DNA of 64,000 bases. Source: Nocardiopsis_B sediminis (GTDB lineage Bacteria; Actinomycetota; Actinomycetes; Streptosporangiales; Streptosporangiaceae). The stretch lies in NCBI RefSeq assembly GCF_042650565.1, contig NZ_JBHSBH010000008.1, positions 124,001 to 188,000 of the forward strand, written 5' to 3'. The first letter of the stretch is position 1, and each line of letters opens with the position of its first letter. Positions 1-8,467 of the stretch are shown one piece after another. The notes under the pieces are model-generated. The model was not told the origin of the DNA. It worked only from the letters and a program-made list of their open reading frames with translations, and did not search any database. The position numbers and the translations under genes were made by a program.

Positions 1-897
1 GGAGAAGCGTTTGAACAGTGAGACCCCGCGGACACTGTTGCCGTGTGCGTCGAGCCGTGGGGAGAACGTGGCTATACCGACCTGCCCGGGAAGGGACCCG
101 ATCAGCCCTCCGGCCACACCGCTCTTGGCGGGGATGCCGACCTGGGTCGCCCAGTCTCCGGCGGCGTCGTACATCCCGCAGGTGGACATCACGCTCAGGA
201 CCTGTCGTACCACCGGACCCGGCACCACCTGCTGCCCGGAGACCGGGTGGACGCCGTTGTTGGCCAAGGTCGCGGCCATGACGGCGAGGTCGCGCACGGT
301 GACCAGGACCGAGCACTGCCGGGTATAGCCCTCGACCACCTTTTCGGGGTCCTCGGTGAGGATGTCGTGGGTCCGGAGCATGTGCGCGATCGCGAGGTTG
401 CGGTGGGCGTGCGCCATCTCCGAGGCGAACACCGACTCATCGGTCTCCAGGCTGCGCCCGGCGAACGCGGACAGCCCGTCGATCACCCGTTGCACCCGGT
501 CGCCGGCCCCCATCTGCCCGGTGCCGGCGAGGGCGTGCGTGGCGATCGCGCCCGCGTTGATCATGGGGTTGAGCGGGCGGCCGGTCCCCGGTTCCAGGGA
601 GATCTGGTTGAAGGCCTCTCCCGAGGGTTCCACCCCGATCTTGTCCAGCACGGTGTCGAAACCGCGGTCCGCCAGCGCGAGCGCGTAGACGAACGGCTTG
701 GAGATCGATTGGATGGTGAACGCCTGATCGGCGTCGCCGCAGGCGTGGACTTCGCCGTCCAGCATGGCGAAGGCCATGCCCAGGCGCTCGGGGTCGGCTG
801 CGGCGAGCTCGGGGATGTAGCCCGCGGGCGCGCCGGAGCGGTCGGGTTCGACGGCTTCGCGCACCTCAGCGAGATAGTCGGGTATCGGTGATCGCAT
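1..897 (-). CDS. glsA: glutaminase A, 3' end beyond window
   Basis: Serine-dependent beta-lactamase-fold glutaminase, which hydrolyses L-glutamine to glutamate and ammonia in the cytoplasm. The 299 visible residues run off the left edge without a stop and are nearly the full family length (about 305-310). The catalytic S-x-x-K motif is visible as SISK at residues 64-67 (QSISKPF), followed by the conserved NPMINAGAI and the C-terminal KSGVAGG segment. The ATG at 897 is preceded by AAGGAG nine bases upstream. The gene stands alone; about 220 bp with nothing recognisable separate it from the next minus-strand gene. The family assignment is firm; the C-terminus is not visible. Confidence 0.93.
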   Translation of the reverse strand, partial: MRSPIPDYLAEVREAVEPDRSGAPAGYIPELAAADPERLGMAFAMLDGEVHACGDADQAFTIQSISKPFVYALALADRGFDTVLDKIGVEPSGEAFNQISLEPGTGRPLNPMINAGAIATHALAGTGQMGAGDRVQRVIDGLSAFAGRSLETDESVFASEMAHAHRNLAIAHMLRTHDILTEDPEKVVEGYTRQCSVLVTVRDLAVMAATLANNGVHPVSGQQVVPGPVVRQVLSVMSTCGMYDAAGDWATQVGIPAKSGVAGGLIGSLPGQVGIATFSPRLDAHGNSVRGVSLFKRFS

Positions 898-1117
898 GGC
901 GCGCTCCTTGGGACCGGGACACGACGACGCGTGAGCGGCCCTCACAACGGCGGTCGGCCCCTGCGCGTCACGGTCCGATGTCGGCAAAGTGAGACGCCGA
1001 GGGCGGGCAGCCCCGGCGGTGAGGCGCGCCATCGCGAGACGGCGTGCCCCGGACCTGCCGCCGCAGCACGGTTCATTGAACCCGGTGGCCACGGCGGCAG
1101 GGCCATTCTCCTGTCTC

Positions 1118-1576
1118 CTACGATGTCAGCGCAGGGTGGCCACTGGCGATCGAGACGCGGTTGAACGCGTTGATCATGGTGGTGATCCACTCCACCGCGG
1201 AGATCTGGTCCTTGGTCAGGTGGACGGCCGCACGCGCGTTGACGAAGTCCCGGTCGATCGTGGGATCGATCACCGTGAGGGACTCCGCCAGGAGGAGCGC
1301 GGCCTTCTGCTCATCGGTGAAGACGCCGGCCTCCCGCCACGCGGGCAGCAGGTCCAGGGTGCTCTGCTGCACCCCGGCCTTGAGCGCCTTGGGGAAATGG
1401 ACGCTCAGGCAGGTCGGGCACCCGTTGATCTGCGACACGCGGATGTTGATGATCTCGATCGTGTCGTCGCCGAGGCCGGCCTCGTGTGCCGCGGTCCGGG
1501 AGGCCGCAGCCGCCTTGACGGCTGCCTTGTACACCTCGGGGTGCTGCTTGTCGATGTAGGGCCGCTCCGCGCTCAT
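1118..1576 (-). CDS. carboxymuconolactone decarboxylase / AhpD-fold protein
   Basis: A 152-residue all-helical AhpD-like protein. The family signature is at residues 49-60: S-Q-I-N-G-C-P-T-C with a following His, giving Cys53, Cys56 and His60. This is the redox CxxC-x3-H arrangement of alkylhydroperoxidase-type members, so a peroxide or thiol redox role is more likely than decarboxylation. The start is the ATG at 1576, which overlaps the stop codon of the upstream acetyltransferase gene as ATGA, so translation is probably coupled. An in-frame extension upstream to 1699 reads through the acetyltransferase gene and is rejected. The substrate is unknown. Confidence 0.88.
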   Translation of the reverse strand: MSAERPYIDKQHPEVYKAAVKAAAASRTAAHEAGLGDDTIEIINIRVSQINGCPTCLSVHFPKALKAGVQQSTLDLLPAWREAGVFTDEQKAALLLAESLTVIDPTIDRDFVNARAAVHLTKDQISAVEWITTMINAFNRVSIASGHPALTS

Positions 1577-1962
1577 GCCCCGACCTCGGTCGCCTGCCGG
1601 ACGGTGGAGAGGTCGGCCGGCCGCGGCCGGCGGAACCGTCCGCCTTCGGCCGCGTAGGCCTCGCCGTGCTTGTCCAGGTGGCTGCGGAAGAGCGGGCACA
1701 CGGGCACGACGGTGAGGTCCTTGCGGATGCTGTCGGCCAGCGCCTCGCGGACGAGGAGCCCCGCCAGGCCACGACCGCCGAACTCCTCGGCGATCTCGGT
1801 GTGGAAGAAGATGCGCTCGCCGTCGGCCCCCGGCGGGTCGACGAAGGCCGCACGGCCGGCGAGGGTCCCGTCGTCCAGGCTCACGGTGTAGGCGCTGATG
1901 GCGTCGGTCTCATCGAGCTTGATCTGCACGGGGGCGCCGGTTCTGTCGGTCCGTTCGGTCAC
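1573..1962 (-). CDS. small GNAT-family N-acetyltransferase (YjdJ/Gtn type)
   Basis: A 129-residue protein of the short GNAT type that transfers acetyl from acetyl-CoA to an unknown amine. The acetyl-CoA loop is seen as EFGGRGLAGLL near residues 60-70, and the family's C-terminal P-x-C-x-x-x...H region as VPVCPLFRSHLDKH. The GTG at 1962 was chosen because AGAGAGGT precedes it and the family N-terminus fits. A much longer open frame upstream lies antisense-like inside the pirin gene and is not believed. The last codons overlap the AhpD-like gene (ATGA), so the two probably form an operon. The pirin gene lies 92 bp upstream on the same strand. Confidence 0.85.
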   Translation of the reverse strand: MTERTDRTGAPVQIKLDETDAISAYTVSLDDGTLAGRAAFVDPPGADGERIFFHTEIAEEFGGRGLAGLLVREALADSIRKDLTVVPVCPLFRSHLDKHGEAYAAEGGRFRRPRPADLSTVRQATEVGA

Positions 1963-2054
1963 TTCGACTACCTCTCTGTGGGGATGGTGTCCAACTCGGT
2001 GGGTGGGCACAGCGGTTCGCGGCGCCCCGGCGGGGCGAGCGGCAGCGGGGTCTG

Positions 2055-3107
2055 TCAGGCGTCGAACCGTGCGTGTGGTGGGGGGTTCTTCCTCGGCAGC
2101 ATCGGGACCTGGGGCAGCTCGGGGGCCGGTATTCTCGCCATCTGCTCGCGGTTGCGTCCCGGGCCGCCGTGTCCCACGTAGCCTTCGACACGCCCGAACC
2201 GTTCGCCGTGGTTCTCCCACTCCTGCCGGAATCGCCGGATCTCCTCGGTCGAGCGGCCCAGGAAGTTCCACCACATGAGAACCTCCTCGCCGAAGGGGGC
2301 ACCTCCCAGGAGCACGAGCCGGGCCGGTTCGCCGCCACGGTTGGCGATGCGCAGCGTCTGCGACCCCACCCCGGTGTAGCCCACGGCGTCCTTGGGCACG
2401 TGCACGCCTTCGAGCGTGACGGAGTCGCCCGCGTCCACCAGGAGGCCGTGTTCGAACCCGGGATCGGCCTCGACATCGATCTCGGCGCCGGGGGCGAGCC
2501 GGAGTTCGGCGCCCACGACCGGCGTGTACGTCTTCACCGGCGACCGCGAACCCAGGAGCGAACCGAGGAAGACGAGCGCGTCCCCTCCGGGAAACGCGAC
2601 GGGTTCGGGCACGAAGCGCTCGAATCGGCGTTCGGTGGTGTGACGGGCCTCCTCCGGCAGGGCGAGCCACAGCTGCACCCCGTGGAGCCGGCCTGAGGCC
2701 GGGTCAGAGGTCTCGGAGTGGCAGATGCCGGCCCCGGCCGTCATGAGGTTCATCTGCCCGGGGAGGACGTCCGCGCTGTGGCCGCCGGAGTCGAGGTGGG
2801 CGACGGCCCCCTCGAAGAGCCACGTGACGGTCTGCAGCCCGGTGTGGGGGTGCGGCGCCACATCCATCCCGCCGGTGGCCGCCACGTCGTCGGGCCCGTA
2901 GTGGTCGACGAAGCACCAGGCTCCGATCAGCGAACGCTGCCGTTGGGGCAGTGTGCGGCGCACGTTCATCGCGCGCGGCCCGCCCAGCGGAACGTCACGG
3001 GCGCTGATGATCTCGACCGGGGCTCGGCCCGCATGTTCCGCCCACGGCCCCGGGAGACCGCCTTCGGTGCACACGTGGGGAGCCGGGCGGGCCTCTGCGT
3101 TGGTCAT
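2055..3107 (-). CDS. pirin family protein
   Basis: A 350-residue bicupin of the pirin family. The metal-binding residues of the N-terminal cupin are all present: His86 and His88 in HPHTGLQT, and His130 and Glu132 in CHSE. Bacterial pirins include quercetin dioxygenases and stress-response proteins, so a precise function cannot be given. AAGGGA lies upstream of the ATG at 3107. The gene is divergent from the isochorismatase-family unit, and the shared upstream region contains two 15-bp palindromes. The GNAT/AhpD pair follows 92 bp downstream on the same strand and may be co-transcribed. Confidence 0.92.
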   Translation of the reverse strand: MTNAEARPAPHVCTEGGLPGPWAEHAGRAPVEIISARDVPLGGPRAMNVRRTLPQRQRSLIGAWCFVDHYGPDDVAATGGMDVAPHPHTGLQTVTWLFEGAVAHLDSGGHSADVLPGQMNLMTAGAGICHSETSDPASGRLHGVQLWLALPEEARHTTERRFERFVPEPVAFPGGDALVFLGSLLGSRSPVKTYTPVVGAELRLAPGAEIDVEADPGFEHGLLVDAGDSVTLEGVHVPKDAVGYTGVGSQTLRIANRGGEPARLVLLGGAPFGEEVLMWWNFLGRSTEEIRRFRQEWENHGERFGRVEGYVGHGGPGRNREQMARIPAPELPQVPMLPRKNPPPHARFDA

Positions 3108-3248
3108 TGCGGTGTCCCTTCTGCCTCGCGGGCGCGACTGCGAACCGTCCGTCCCGGCTCATCCTCGACCAAGGAGGGGATGCCGGCCTACGGCGGGACC
3201 GCCTCTCATCCCTTGTCGGCGCACGGCCCCAAGCTGCTCTCGATGGAT

Positions 3249-3263
3249 GATAGATGATGTATC
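3249..3263. promoter_or_regulatory. palindromic operator candidate, copy 1
   Basis: GATAGATGATGTATC is a near-perfect 15-bp palindrome of the form GATASAT-n-ATGTATC. The same element recurs at 3321-3335 in the pirin / isochorismatase-family intergenic region. The arms resemble ATGTA-type operators bound by small winged-helix regulators. No such regulator is encoded beside it; the nearest candidate is the MerR-type gene at 5420. Confidence 0.5.
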
Positions 3264-3320
3264 AACTCTTGGCTCCAGGGTGCGCCCGTGGGGGCGGACA
3301 TAGGGTTGGCCTGCATGGTT

Positions 3321-3335
3321 GACACATCATGTATC
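3321..3335. promoter_or_regulatory. palindromic operator candidate, copy 2
   Basis: GACACATCATGTATC is a near-perfect palindrome matching the element at 3249-3263 in 13 of 15 positions. A related half-site with TATCAACT follows at 3354-3361. Together they form three sites between the divergent pirin and hydrolase genes. The interval 3108-3547 holds no other recognisable gene. Confidence 0.5.
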
Positions 3336-3547
3336 TGCCCTAATGTAGGTGAAGTATCAACTACTTGGCCGGGCCGTCACCGACGCGAAGGCCGTGCTGG
3401 TCGCCGGAGCCGGCAACCGGCACGGCGCGATGTTCCACCGATTCGGCTCAGGTGCGTCGGCGTGGACGCACACGGCCCTATCTCCCGCGCCGAGAACGAC
3501 GGTGTCCCGCCAAAGCCCCCAGAACACCAACCCCTGGAGAGGGATCC

Positions 3548-4204
3548 ATGAGCGCTGCAGCGAAGTCCGGACTCGAGGCACTGCTGACGCCCGAGGAGAG
3601 CGTCCTCGTGCTGATCGACCACCAGCCGTTCCAGTTCGCCAACCTCCACAGCCACGAACCGTCGATGGTCGTCAACAACGTCCTCGGCCTCGCCAAGACC
3701 GCGAAGGTCTTCGACGTCCCGACCATCCTGACGACCGTGCTGGAGGAGCGCGGCGGCTACCTCATCCAGGCACTGCAGGACGTGTTCCCGGATCAGAAGC
3801 CGATCAACCGCACGCTCGTCAACACCTGGCAGGACCCCAACGTCGTCGACGTCGTCAAGGCCACCGGCCGCAAGAAGCTGATCATCGCCGGCCTGTGGAC
3901 GGAGGTCTGTGTGGCCATGCCGGCGATTCAGGCGGCGGGCGAGGGCTTCGAGGTCTTCGTCGTCACCGACGCGTCGGGCGGGGCCTCGGCCGAGACCCAC
4001 GACATGGCCGTGCGGCGCATGGTCCAGGCCGGCGTGGTGCCCATCACCTGGCTGGCGGTGGCCAGTGAGTTGCAGCGCGACTACGCCCGCGAGAAGACCT
4101 TGCCGGGCCTGTCCGAGATGCTGATGCAGCACGCCGGTGGCTCCGGCATCGCCCTCACATGGGAGACGCAGCTGCTGGGAACCCACCTGGGAAGCGGCGC
4201 CTGA
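3548..4204 (+). CDS. isochorismatase-family (YcaC-like) cysteine hydrolase
   Basis: A 218-residue alpha/beta hydrolase of the isochorismatase superfamily, closest by motif to YcaC-type enzymes of unknown substrate. Visible signatures are the catalytic Asp24 in VLIDHQPF, the INRTLVNTW segment around residue 90 and the nucleophile Cys121 in GLWTEVCVA. The ATG at 3548 follows a GGAGAGGGA site. The gene ends one base before the GTG of the binding-protein gene, and the MerR gene overlaps that one, so the three form a tight operon. The context suggests turnover of a small amide- or carbamate-like compound; this is inference. Confidence 0.88.
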   Translation: MSAAAKSGLEALLTPEESVLVLIDHQPFQFANLHSHEPSMVVNNVLGLAKTAKVFDVPTILTTVLEERGGYLIQALQDVFPDQKPINRTLVNTWQDPNVVDVVKATGRKKLIIAGLWTEVCVAMPAIQAAGEGFEVFVVTDASGGASAETHDMAVRRMVQAGVVPITWLAVASELQRDYAREKTLPGLSEMLMQHAGGSGIALTWETQLLGTHLGSGA

Positions 4205-4205
4205 C

Positions 4206-5468
4206 GTGAGCGGGGGACAGGCTCCTATCCGCATCGGGTACTGCCTGTCCCTGACAGGCCCCCTCGCGGACAACGGCCGGTCGGCCCTCCTCGCCCACGA
4301 CATCTGGCGCGAGGACGTCAACGCCCGCGGCGGCCTGCTCGGCCGCCGGGTCGAGTTCGTCCGCCACGACGACCAGGGGAATGCCTCCCTGGTGCCCGGT
4401 ATCTACGAGCGGCTGATCGACAAGGACGAGGTCGATCTCGTCATCGGTGGTTACGGCACCAACACCCTGCTGGCGGCCATGGGGTTGATAGCGGAGCGGG
4501 AGCGCTTCTTCGTCGGGCTCATGGGCCTCGGCGTCAACAACGCGCTCGCCTATCCGAACTACTTCGCCATGATCCCGACCGGACCGGATCCCAACGCCGC
4601 GCTCACCGAGGGGTTCTTCGAACTCGCCGCGCGACAGGACCCGCGGGCGGCGACCGTGGCGCTCGTATCGGCCGACGCCGAGTTCTCACGCAATCCGGTT
4701 CTCGGCGCCCGCTCCAATGCGGAGAAGTACGGGATCCAGGTCGTCCACGAGGCCACGTATCCGCTCTCGACCGAGGACTTCACGCCCGTCATCGACGCCG
4801 TCGCCGAAAGCGGCGCTGATCTGCTGTTCCTGTGTTCCTACCTGGCCGACTCCATCGGCCTGGCGCGGACACTGCGGTCGCACCGCTACCGTCCGCAGAT
4901 GGTCGGCGGTGCCATGATCGGCCCGCAGAACACGGCGGTGAAGACGACACTCGGGCCGCTGCTCAACGGCTTCGTCAACTACGAGTACTGGGCTCCGGTC
5001 CCCACGATGATGTTCCCGGGCGTCGGGGAACTGCTGGACACCTACCAGGCACGGGCCGGCGAAGCCGGCGTCGACCTCCTGGGGCATTACATGGCGCCGC
5101 TCGCCTACGCCCAGATGCAGGTGGTCGCCCAAGCCGTCGAGGCGACCGGCGGTTTCGACGACGCGAGCCTCGCGGCCTACGCACGCAAGGAGACCTTCCC
5201 GACCGTCATGGGCGATGTCCGGTTCGGTGCCAAGGGGGAGTGGTCGCAGCCGCGGGTCCTCCAGGTCCAGTTCCAGGGCATCTCCGGCCATGAGGTCGGG
5301 CAGTTCCGGGACGGGTCGCGGCAGATCGTGGTATCGCCGCGGGAATCGTCCTCCGGAGAGCTGGTCTTTCCCTACGCGCAAGCCCTCACTGCCGGCCGGT
5401 GTGAACGAGGAGAGATGTCGTGGCATGGAGCACCCGTGAACTCGCCGAACTGGCGAACATCAAGGTGA
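4206..5468 (+). CDS. periplasmic-binding-fold (Peripla_BP_6) protein without signal peptide
   Basis: A 420-residue protein of the branched-chain amino acid / amide / urea receptor family. It opens with IRIGYCLSLTGPLADNGR, has the VDLVIGGYGTNT segment, and contains the family's central and C-terminal lobes. The GTG at 4206 puts the mature fold within eight residues of the N-terminus, with no lipobox or signal sequence, so the protein is probably cytoplasmic. This resembles AmiC-type ligand sensors more than transporter receptors, and no permease or ABC ATPase gene is nearby. It overlaps the downstream MerR-type gene by 49 bp. The ligand is unknown; shared control with the upstream hydrolase is likely. 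Confidence 0.85.
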   Translation: MSGGQAPIRIGYCLSLTGPLADNGRSALLAHDIWREDVNARGGLLGRRVEFVRHDDQGNASLVPGIYERLIDKDEVDLVIGGYGTNTLLAAMGLIAERERFFVGLMGLGVNNALAYPNYFAMIPTGPDPNAALTEGFFELAARQDPRAATVALVSADAEFSRNPVLGARSNAEKYGIQVVHEATYPLSTEDFTPVIDAVAESGADLLFLCSYLADSIGLARTLRSHRYRPQMVGGAMIGPQNTAVKTTLGPLLNGFVNYEYWAPVPTMMFPGVGELLDTYQARAGEAGVDLLGHYMAPLAYAQMQVVAQAVEATGGFDDASLAAYARKETFPTVMGDVRFGAKGEWSQPRVLQVQFQGISGHEVGQFRDGSRQIVVSPRESSSGELVFPYAQALTAGRCERGEMSWHGAPVNSPNWRTSR

Positions 5469-6172
5469 GCGCCATCCGGCACTATCATCGGATCGGGCTG
5501 CTCAAGGAACCCGCGCGCCAATACAACGGATACAAGAAGTACGGCGTACTGGATCTCGTGCGCGTTCTCCACATCCGCCGGCTCGCCGACCTCGGAGTCC
5601 CCCTCTCCCAGATCGACGAGTTGACCGACGACCGCGCCAGAGCCCCGGATGTGCTGCGGGGGATCGACGCCGAGCTGGCGCTGGCCATCGAGCGCATTCA
5701 GCGGACCCGCGCCGATATCGCGGCCATGCTGCCCGACAGCGCCTCGGTCGACGTGCCCGCAGGATTCGAGCCCATCGCGTCGCGCCTGTCGGCGGCCGAC
5801 CGGGCGCTGCTCCACATCTACACGCAGCTCTACGACGACGCCGCGATGTCGGACCTGCTGCAGATGATGAAGACCGGCGCCGGCTCCGTCGATGACGACA
5901 TCGAGGCCTTGCCGGCCGACGCCGACGAGGCGACCCGGCAGAGCCTCGCGAAGCGGCTCGCACCGATCATCGCCGAGAGTCTCAACGACTATCCGTGGCT
6001 GAGCGACCCGGCGACGCACCTCTTGAAGAGCGAGCAGGTCACACGGGAGACCTTCATCAAGGCGATCCTCGAGCTGTACAACCCCGCCCAGCTCGACGTG
6101 CTCAAGCGCGGCAGCATCCTGGCGCACGAGCAGGTGCGCGCCATGCGGGAAGCCAATGAGGACGCCGAATGA
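5420..6172 (+). CDS. MerR family transcriptional regulator
   Basis: A 250-residue regulator. The N-terminal winged helix-turn-helix reads TRELAELANIKVSAIRHYHR at residues 5-24, followed by the IGLL wing of the MerR family and a linker rich in Leu and Arg. The long C-terminal helical region, residues 110-245, replaces a short metal-binding loop, so an organic effector is more likely than a metal. The GTG start at 5420 follows GAGGAG and lies inside the end of the binding-protein gene, suggesting coupled translation. It probably controls its own operon. Nothing in the sequence identifies the effector. Confidence 0.88.
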   Translation: MAWSTRELAELANIKVSAIRHYHRIGLLKEPARQYNGYKKYGVLDLVRVLHIRRLADLGVPLSQIDELTDDRARAPDVLRGIDAELALAIERIQRTRADIAAMLPDSASVDVPAGFEPIASRLSAADRALLHIYTQLYDDAAMSDLLQMMKTGAGSVDDDIEALPADADEATRQSLAKRLAPIIAESLNDYPWLSDPATHLLKSEQVTRETFIKAILELYNPAQLDVLKRGSILAHEQVRAMREANEDAE

Positions 6173-6179
6173 CGCGCCG

Positions 6180-6572
6180 TCAGCCCTTCCCCTTCACCCC
6201 GTGGCCGGTGGGCGCCTGGTCGGCAAGCAAAGCGCGGGCGTCGGTGTCGCTGACCAGGATGCGTCCTGTGGGGGTACGGAGGTGGGGCACGCGCCGTTGC
6301 TGGACTATCCACCTCCACACCGTGATCCGGCGCACGTTGCAGGCTTCGGCGATCTCACCCGTGCCCCACCACCGGTTCCGTTCCGGGGCCGAGTAGCGCC
6401 GGTCCTCGCCGGGCGCGTCGGCCAGCCGTGCCGGTGCGATCGGTGGGGCGGGGTGTACACCCGGGCGGAACGTGTTCGTGCCGCGGTCTCGGCGCGGCAG
6501 GGGCTCTGTGGTGTCGGCGTCGGTCATGCCGCCGGCCTCGACGGTGCGGGCGGCTGGGGGAGCTGCTGCCAT
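6180..6572 (-). CDS. single-domain MerR/excisionase-like helix-turn-helix protein
   Basis: A 130-residue protein with a low-complexity N-terminal half and a C-terminal winged helix-turn-helix at about residues 72-120. The domain reads GTGEIAEACNVRRITVWRW, followed by a wing and LVSDTDARALLAD. The fold matches the repeated units of the five-domain protein encoded upstream at 6927-7961, so the two may be related functionally. The ATG at 6572 was chosen for its GGGAGGG site; ATG 6527 is an alternative. It converges with the MerR-family gene, eight bases apart. Its targets are unknown. Confidence 0.68.
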   Translation of the reverse strand: MAAAPPAARTVEAGGMTDADTTEPLPRRDRGTNTFRPGVHPAPPIAPARLADAPGEDRRYSAPERNRWWGTGEIAEACNVRRITVWRWIVQQRRVPHLRTPTGRILVSDTDARALLADQAPTGHGVKGKG

Positions 6573-6926
6573 GACCACCCTCCCAGACACACCGCGGGGG
6601 CGTGGCTGCGGGCGCACGTGCAGTGGGAGAAGGGCTTGTTGCACCCCGTGCAGATGTTGGTCGGGGGGTACTCTGACATGCGAGAGATCCGTTCGTGTGA
6701 GCGAATGGGCGTCGCGTGTCCCGGTCCTGGTCAGGTGTGGGACACGCTCGTGAGGGACCGTCCGGCGGCAACCGCGACGGTCCCTTCGTCGTGTGCGCTT
6801 CCGTCCCCTGCCGGGGCCTGGAACAGGACGGAAACGGCCGTCCGGCACACGGGGGTACCGGTCCGACGGAGAGAGCCGTGTGTTTCTGCCCCTGCCTCTC
6901 CTGCTGCCGGGTCGGGACACGCGGGG
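6573..6926. other. intergenic region with one hairpin
   Basis: This 354-bp stretch between two minus-strand DNA-binding protein genes holds no ORF I believe. The only structured element is the inverted repeat at 6754-6784. Confidence 0.6.
6754..6784 (-). terminator. hairpin, possible terminator of the five-domain HTH gene
   Basis: A perfect 9-bp stem, GGGACCGTC with GACGGTCCC, encloses a 13-base loop. It lies about 140 bp downstream of the stop codon at 6927. There is no T-tract, so it could instead be an operator or a processing site. Confidence 0.45.
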
Positions 6927-7961
6927 TCAGGTACGGGCATCAGGGCCGCGACGTTCCTCGTCGGCGCGTTCGGCCATCGCGCGGATCTCGGCGCTGTAGA
7001 AGCGGCGCGTGTGGGTGAGGGGCCAGCGGATGGACCGGATGATGCCCTGGTTGGCCACCCGGTGCACGAAGCTGCTGCTCCTGCCCAGTAGGCGCGCGGC
7101 TTCCTCAACGCCCATGTCCGGCACCACCCACGGTCGACCGGTGGCGGTGGGCGTCGCCGGGGCGAGCCACTGTGCCTCCAGCTCGTGCACGGCATCGGCC
7201 ACGATGCGAAAGCGCCTGTACAGGGACCGGACCGGAAGAACCCCGTTGTGCACCCAGCGGCGTATGACGCTCTCACCGGCTGCGAGGATGCGCGCGGCCT
7301 CGGCAACCGTGTAGGTGTCGTCCCGGGTGCCCTCGGCCGTCACCCGGGTTTCGAGCCGTCGGCTCACAATGCCGGCGAGGTCGGACTCCCGGTAGCAGCG
7401 CGGCGTCTGCCCGGGGATGCCGACGCCGGGAAGTGCGCCGCTCACCGCCCAGCGGCGGATGGTCGCGATGGTGACCCCGGCGATCTCCGCGGCCTCGCCG
7501 GTGGACACCTCGTCGATGGCGGTGGGCGCCACGGCTGTCGGTCCGGGGTGCACGGCCGCCACGCGCATGACATCGGAGCGCCGGTAGCGACGCAGCGAGC
7601 TTGCGGGGCTGCGGACGACGGGGAGAACGCCTTGATCGGCCCACCTGCGGATGTCGATGGTGTCCACCCACGCGAGATCCGCGGCTTCCCCGACCCACAG
7701 CAGGTCATCGCTCTCGGTGGTGAGGGCTTCGAGATCGGCGGCCAGGCGGAAGATGGCTTCGCGGTCGAACCAGCGGCGCCCGTCCGGGGCCTGTTCGGTG
7801 GGGATGTGGCCCTTGAGAGCCTTGGCTCTGACGGTGCATGGGGCGAGATGCAGGATGCGGGCGACCTCTTCGGGGTGGATGGCGTTGGGGGGAAGGGGCC
7901 GCATGGGGGAGGGGGCGGCCACGCTGCGTGCTGCGGTGCGCGCCTGTGATGTGTCGAACAC
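6927..7961 (-). CDS. protein with five tandem MerR/excisionase-like helix-turn-helix units
   Basis: A 344-residue protein made almost wholly of five consecutive winged-helix units of about 55-70 residues. Their recognition helices lie in AIHPEEVARILHLAPCTV, WVGEAADLAWVDTIDIRRW, STGEAAEIAGVTIATIRRW, TVAEAARILAAGESVIRRW and GVEEAARLLGRSSSFVHRV. Each is followed by a short wing and a second helix (for example RYRRSDVM, CYRESDL and FYSAEIRAM). The first and last are the most divergent. The GTG at 7961 has GGAAAG upstream; ATG 7904 lacks a ribosome site. Single excisionase-type domains are common, but an array of five in one chain is not. It could read a long operator or bridge several sites. No enzymatic domain is present. 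Confidence 0.75.
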   Translation of the reverse strand: MFDTSQARTAARSVAAPSPMRPLPPNAIHPEEVARILHLAPCTVRAKALKGHIPTEQAPDGRRWFDREAIFRLAADLEALTTESDDLLWVGEAADLAWVDTIDIRRWADQGVLPVVRSPASSLRRYRRSDVMRVAAVHPGPTAVAPTAIDEVSTGEAAEIAGVTIATIRRWAVSGALPGVGIPGQTPRCYRESDLAGIVSRRLETRVTAEGTRDDTYTVAEAARILAAGESVIRRWVHNGVLPVRSLYRRFRIVADAVHELEAQWLAPATPTATGRPWVVPDMGVEEAARLLGRSSSFVHRVANQGIIRSIRWPLTHTRRFYSAEIRAMAERADEERRGPDART

Positions 7962-8074
7962 GGGGGGCTTTCCATCTCGGGGGCTTGGGGGTGCCCCCTC
8001 CCGCGACCGGGGTCGGGCACGGGAAGGGGTTGCGGTCGGGCGATCGGCGACCCGGCCCGATGGGCTCCTTGGAG

Positions 8075-8467
8075 TCAGGTCTGCCAGTTGAGGAGGAAGT
8101 ACCGGCCTTCGTCGGGGAGCGCCCCCCACTGGGTGGTGAACGCCTCCATGAGCGCGGTCGCGTACATCCGGGTGTCGGCGTCGGCGACGGTCCGGGGCGC
8201 GCGGGTGCGCACGCCGGTGGTGGGGCGGGACTCGACGTAGAGGTGGTCGGCGCCCACCGAGACCGACAGCTTGGCCGCGCCGGTGCGGGCCGTGGTGGCG
8301 GTCATGACCTCCGACAGGCACAGCGCCGCCGCGGCGGCCATGTCGTCGGGCATCCCTGCCTCGATGGGCAGGAGCGCGGTGAGCCACGCGCGGGCCTCGG
8401 CGATCTCGGCTCCGGCGTGGAAGGTGCGGGCGTGCGTGCTCGCATGATGGGGTGCGTGGGTCGCCAT
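8075..8467 (-). CDS. probable GHKL ATPase-fold (anti-sigma-like) regulatory protein
   Basis: A 130-residue acidic protein resembling the small HATPase-fold proteins common beside Scr1/DUF397 genes in actinomycetes. Residues 30-60 contain ALCLSEVMTATTARTG, which matches the N-box region position (E-x-x-x-N) with the Asn not conserved. A beta-rich middle follows (KLSVSVGADHLYVESRP). The start at 8467 overlaps the stop of the upstream membrane-protein gene as TGATG, implying coupled translation. The degenerate nucleotide-binding motifs leave ATP binding uncertain. Confidence 0.6.
   Translation of the reverse strand: MATHAPHHASTHARTFHAGAEIAEARAWLTALLPIEAGMPDDMAAAAALCLSEVMTATTARTGAAKLSVSVGADHLYVESRPTTGVRTRAPRTVADADTRMYATALMEAFTTQWGALPDEGRYFLLNWQT

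Noticed and set aside
3349..3547. SARP-like start (MKYQLLGR) just before the hydrolase gene
   Set aside because: Only eight residues resemble AfsR/SARP N-termini, and the rest of the frame shows no helix-turn-helix domain.
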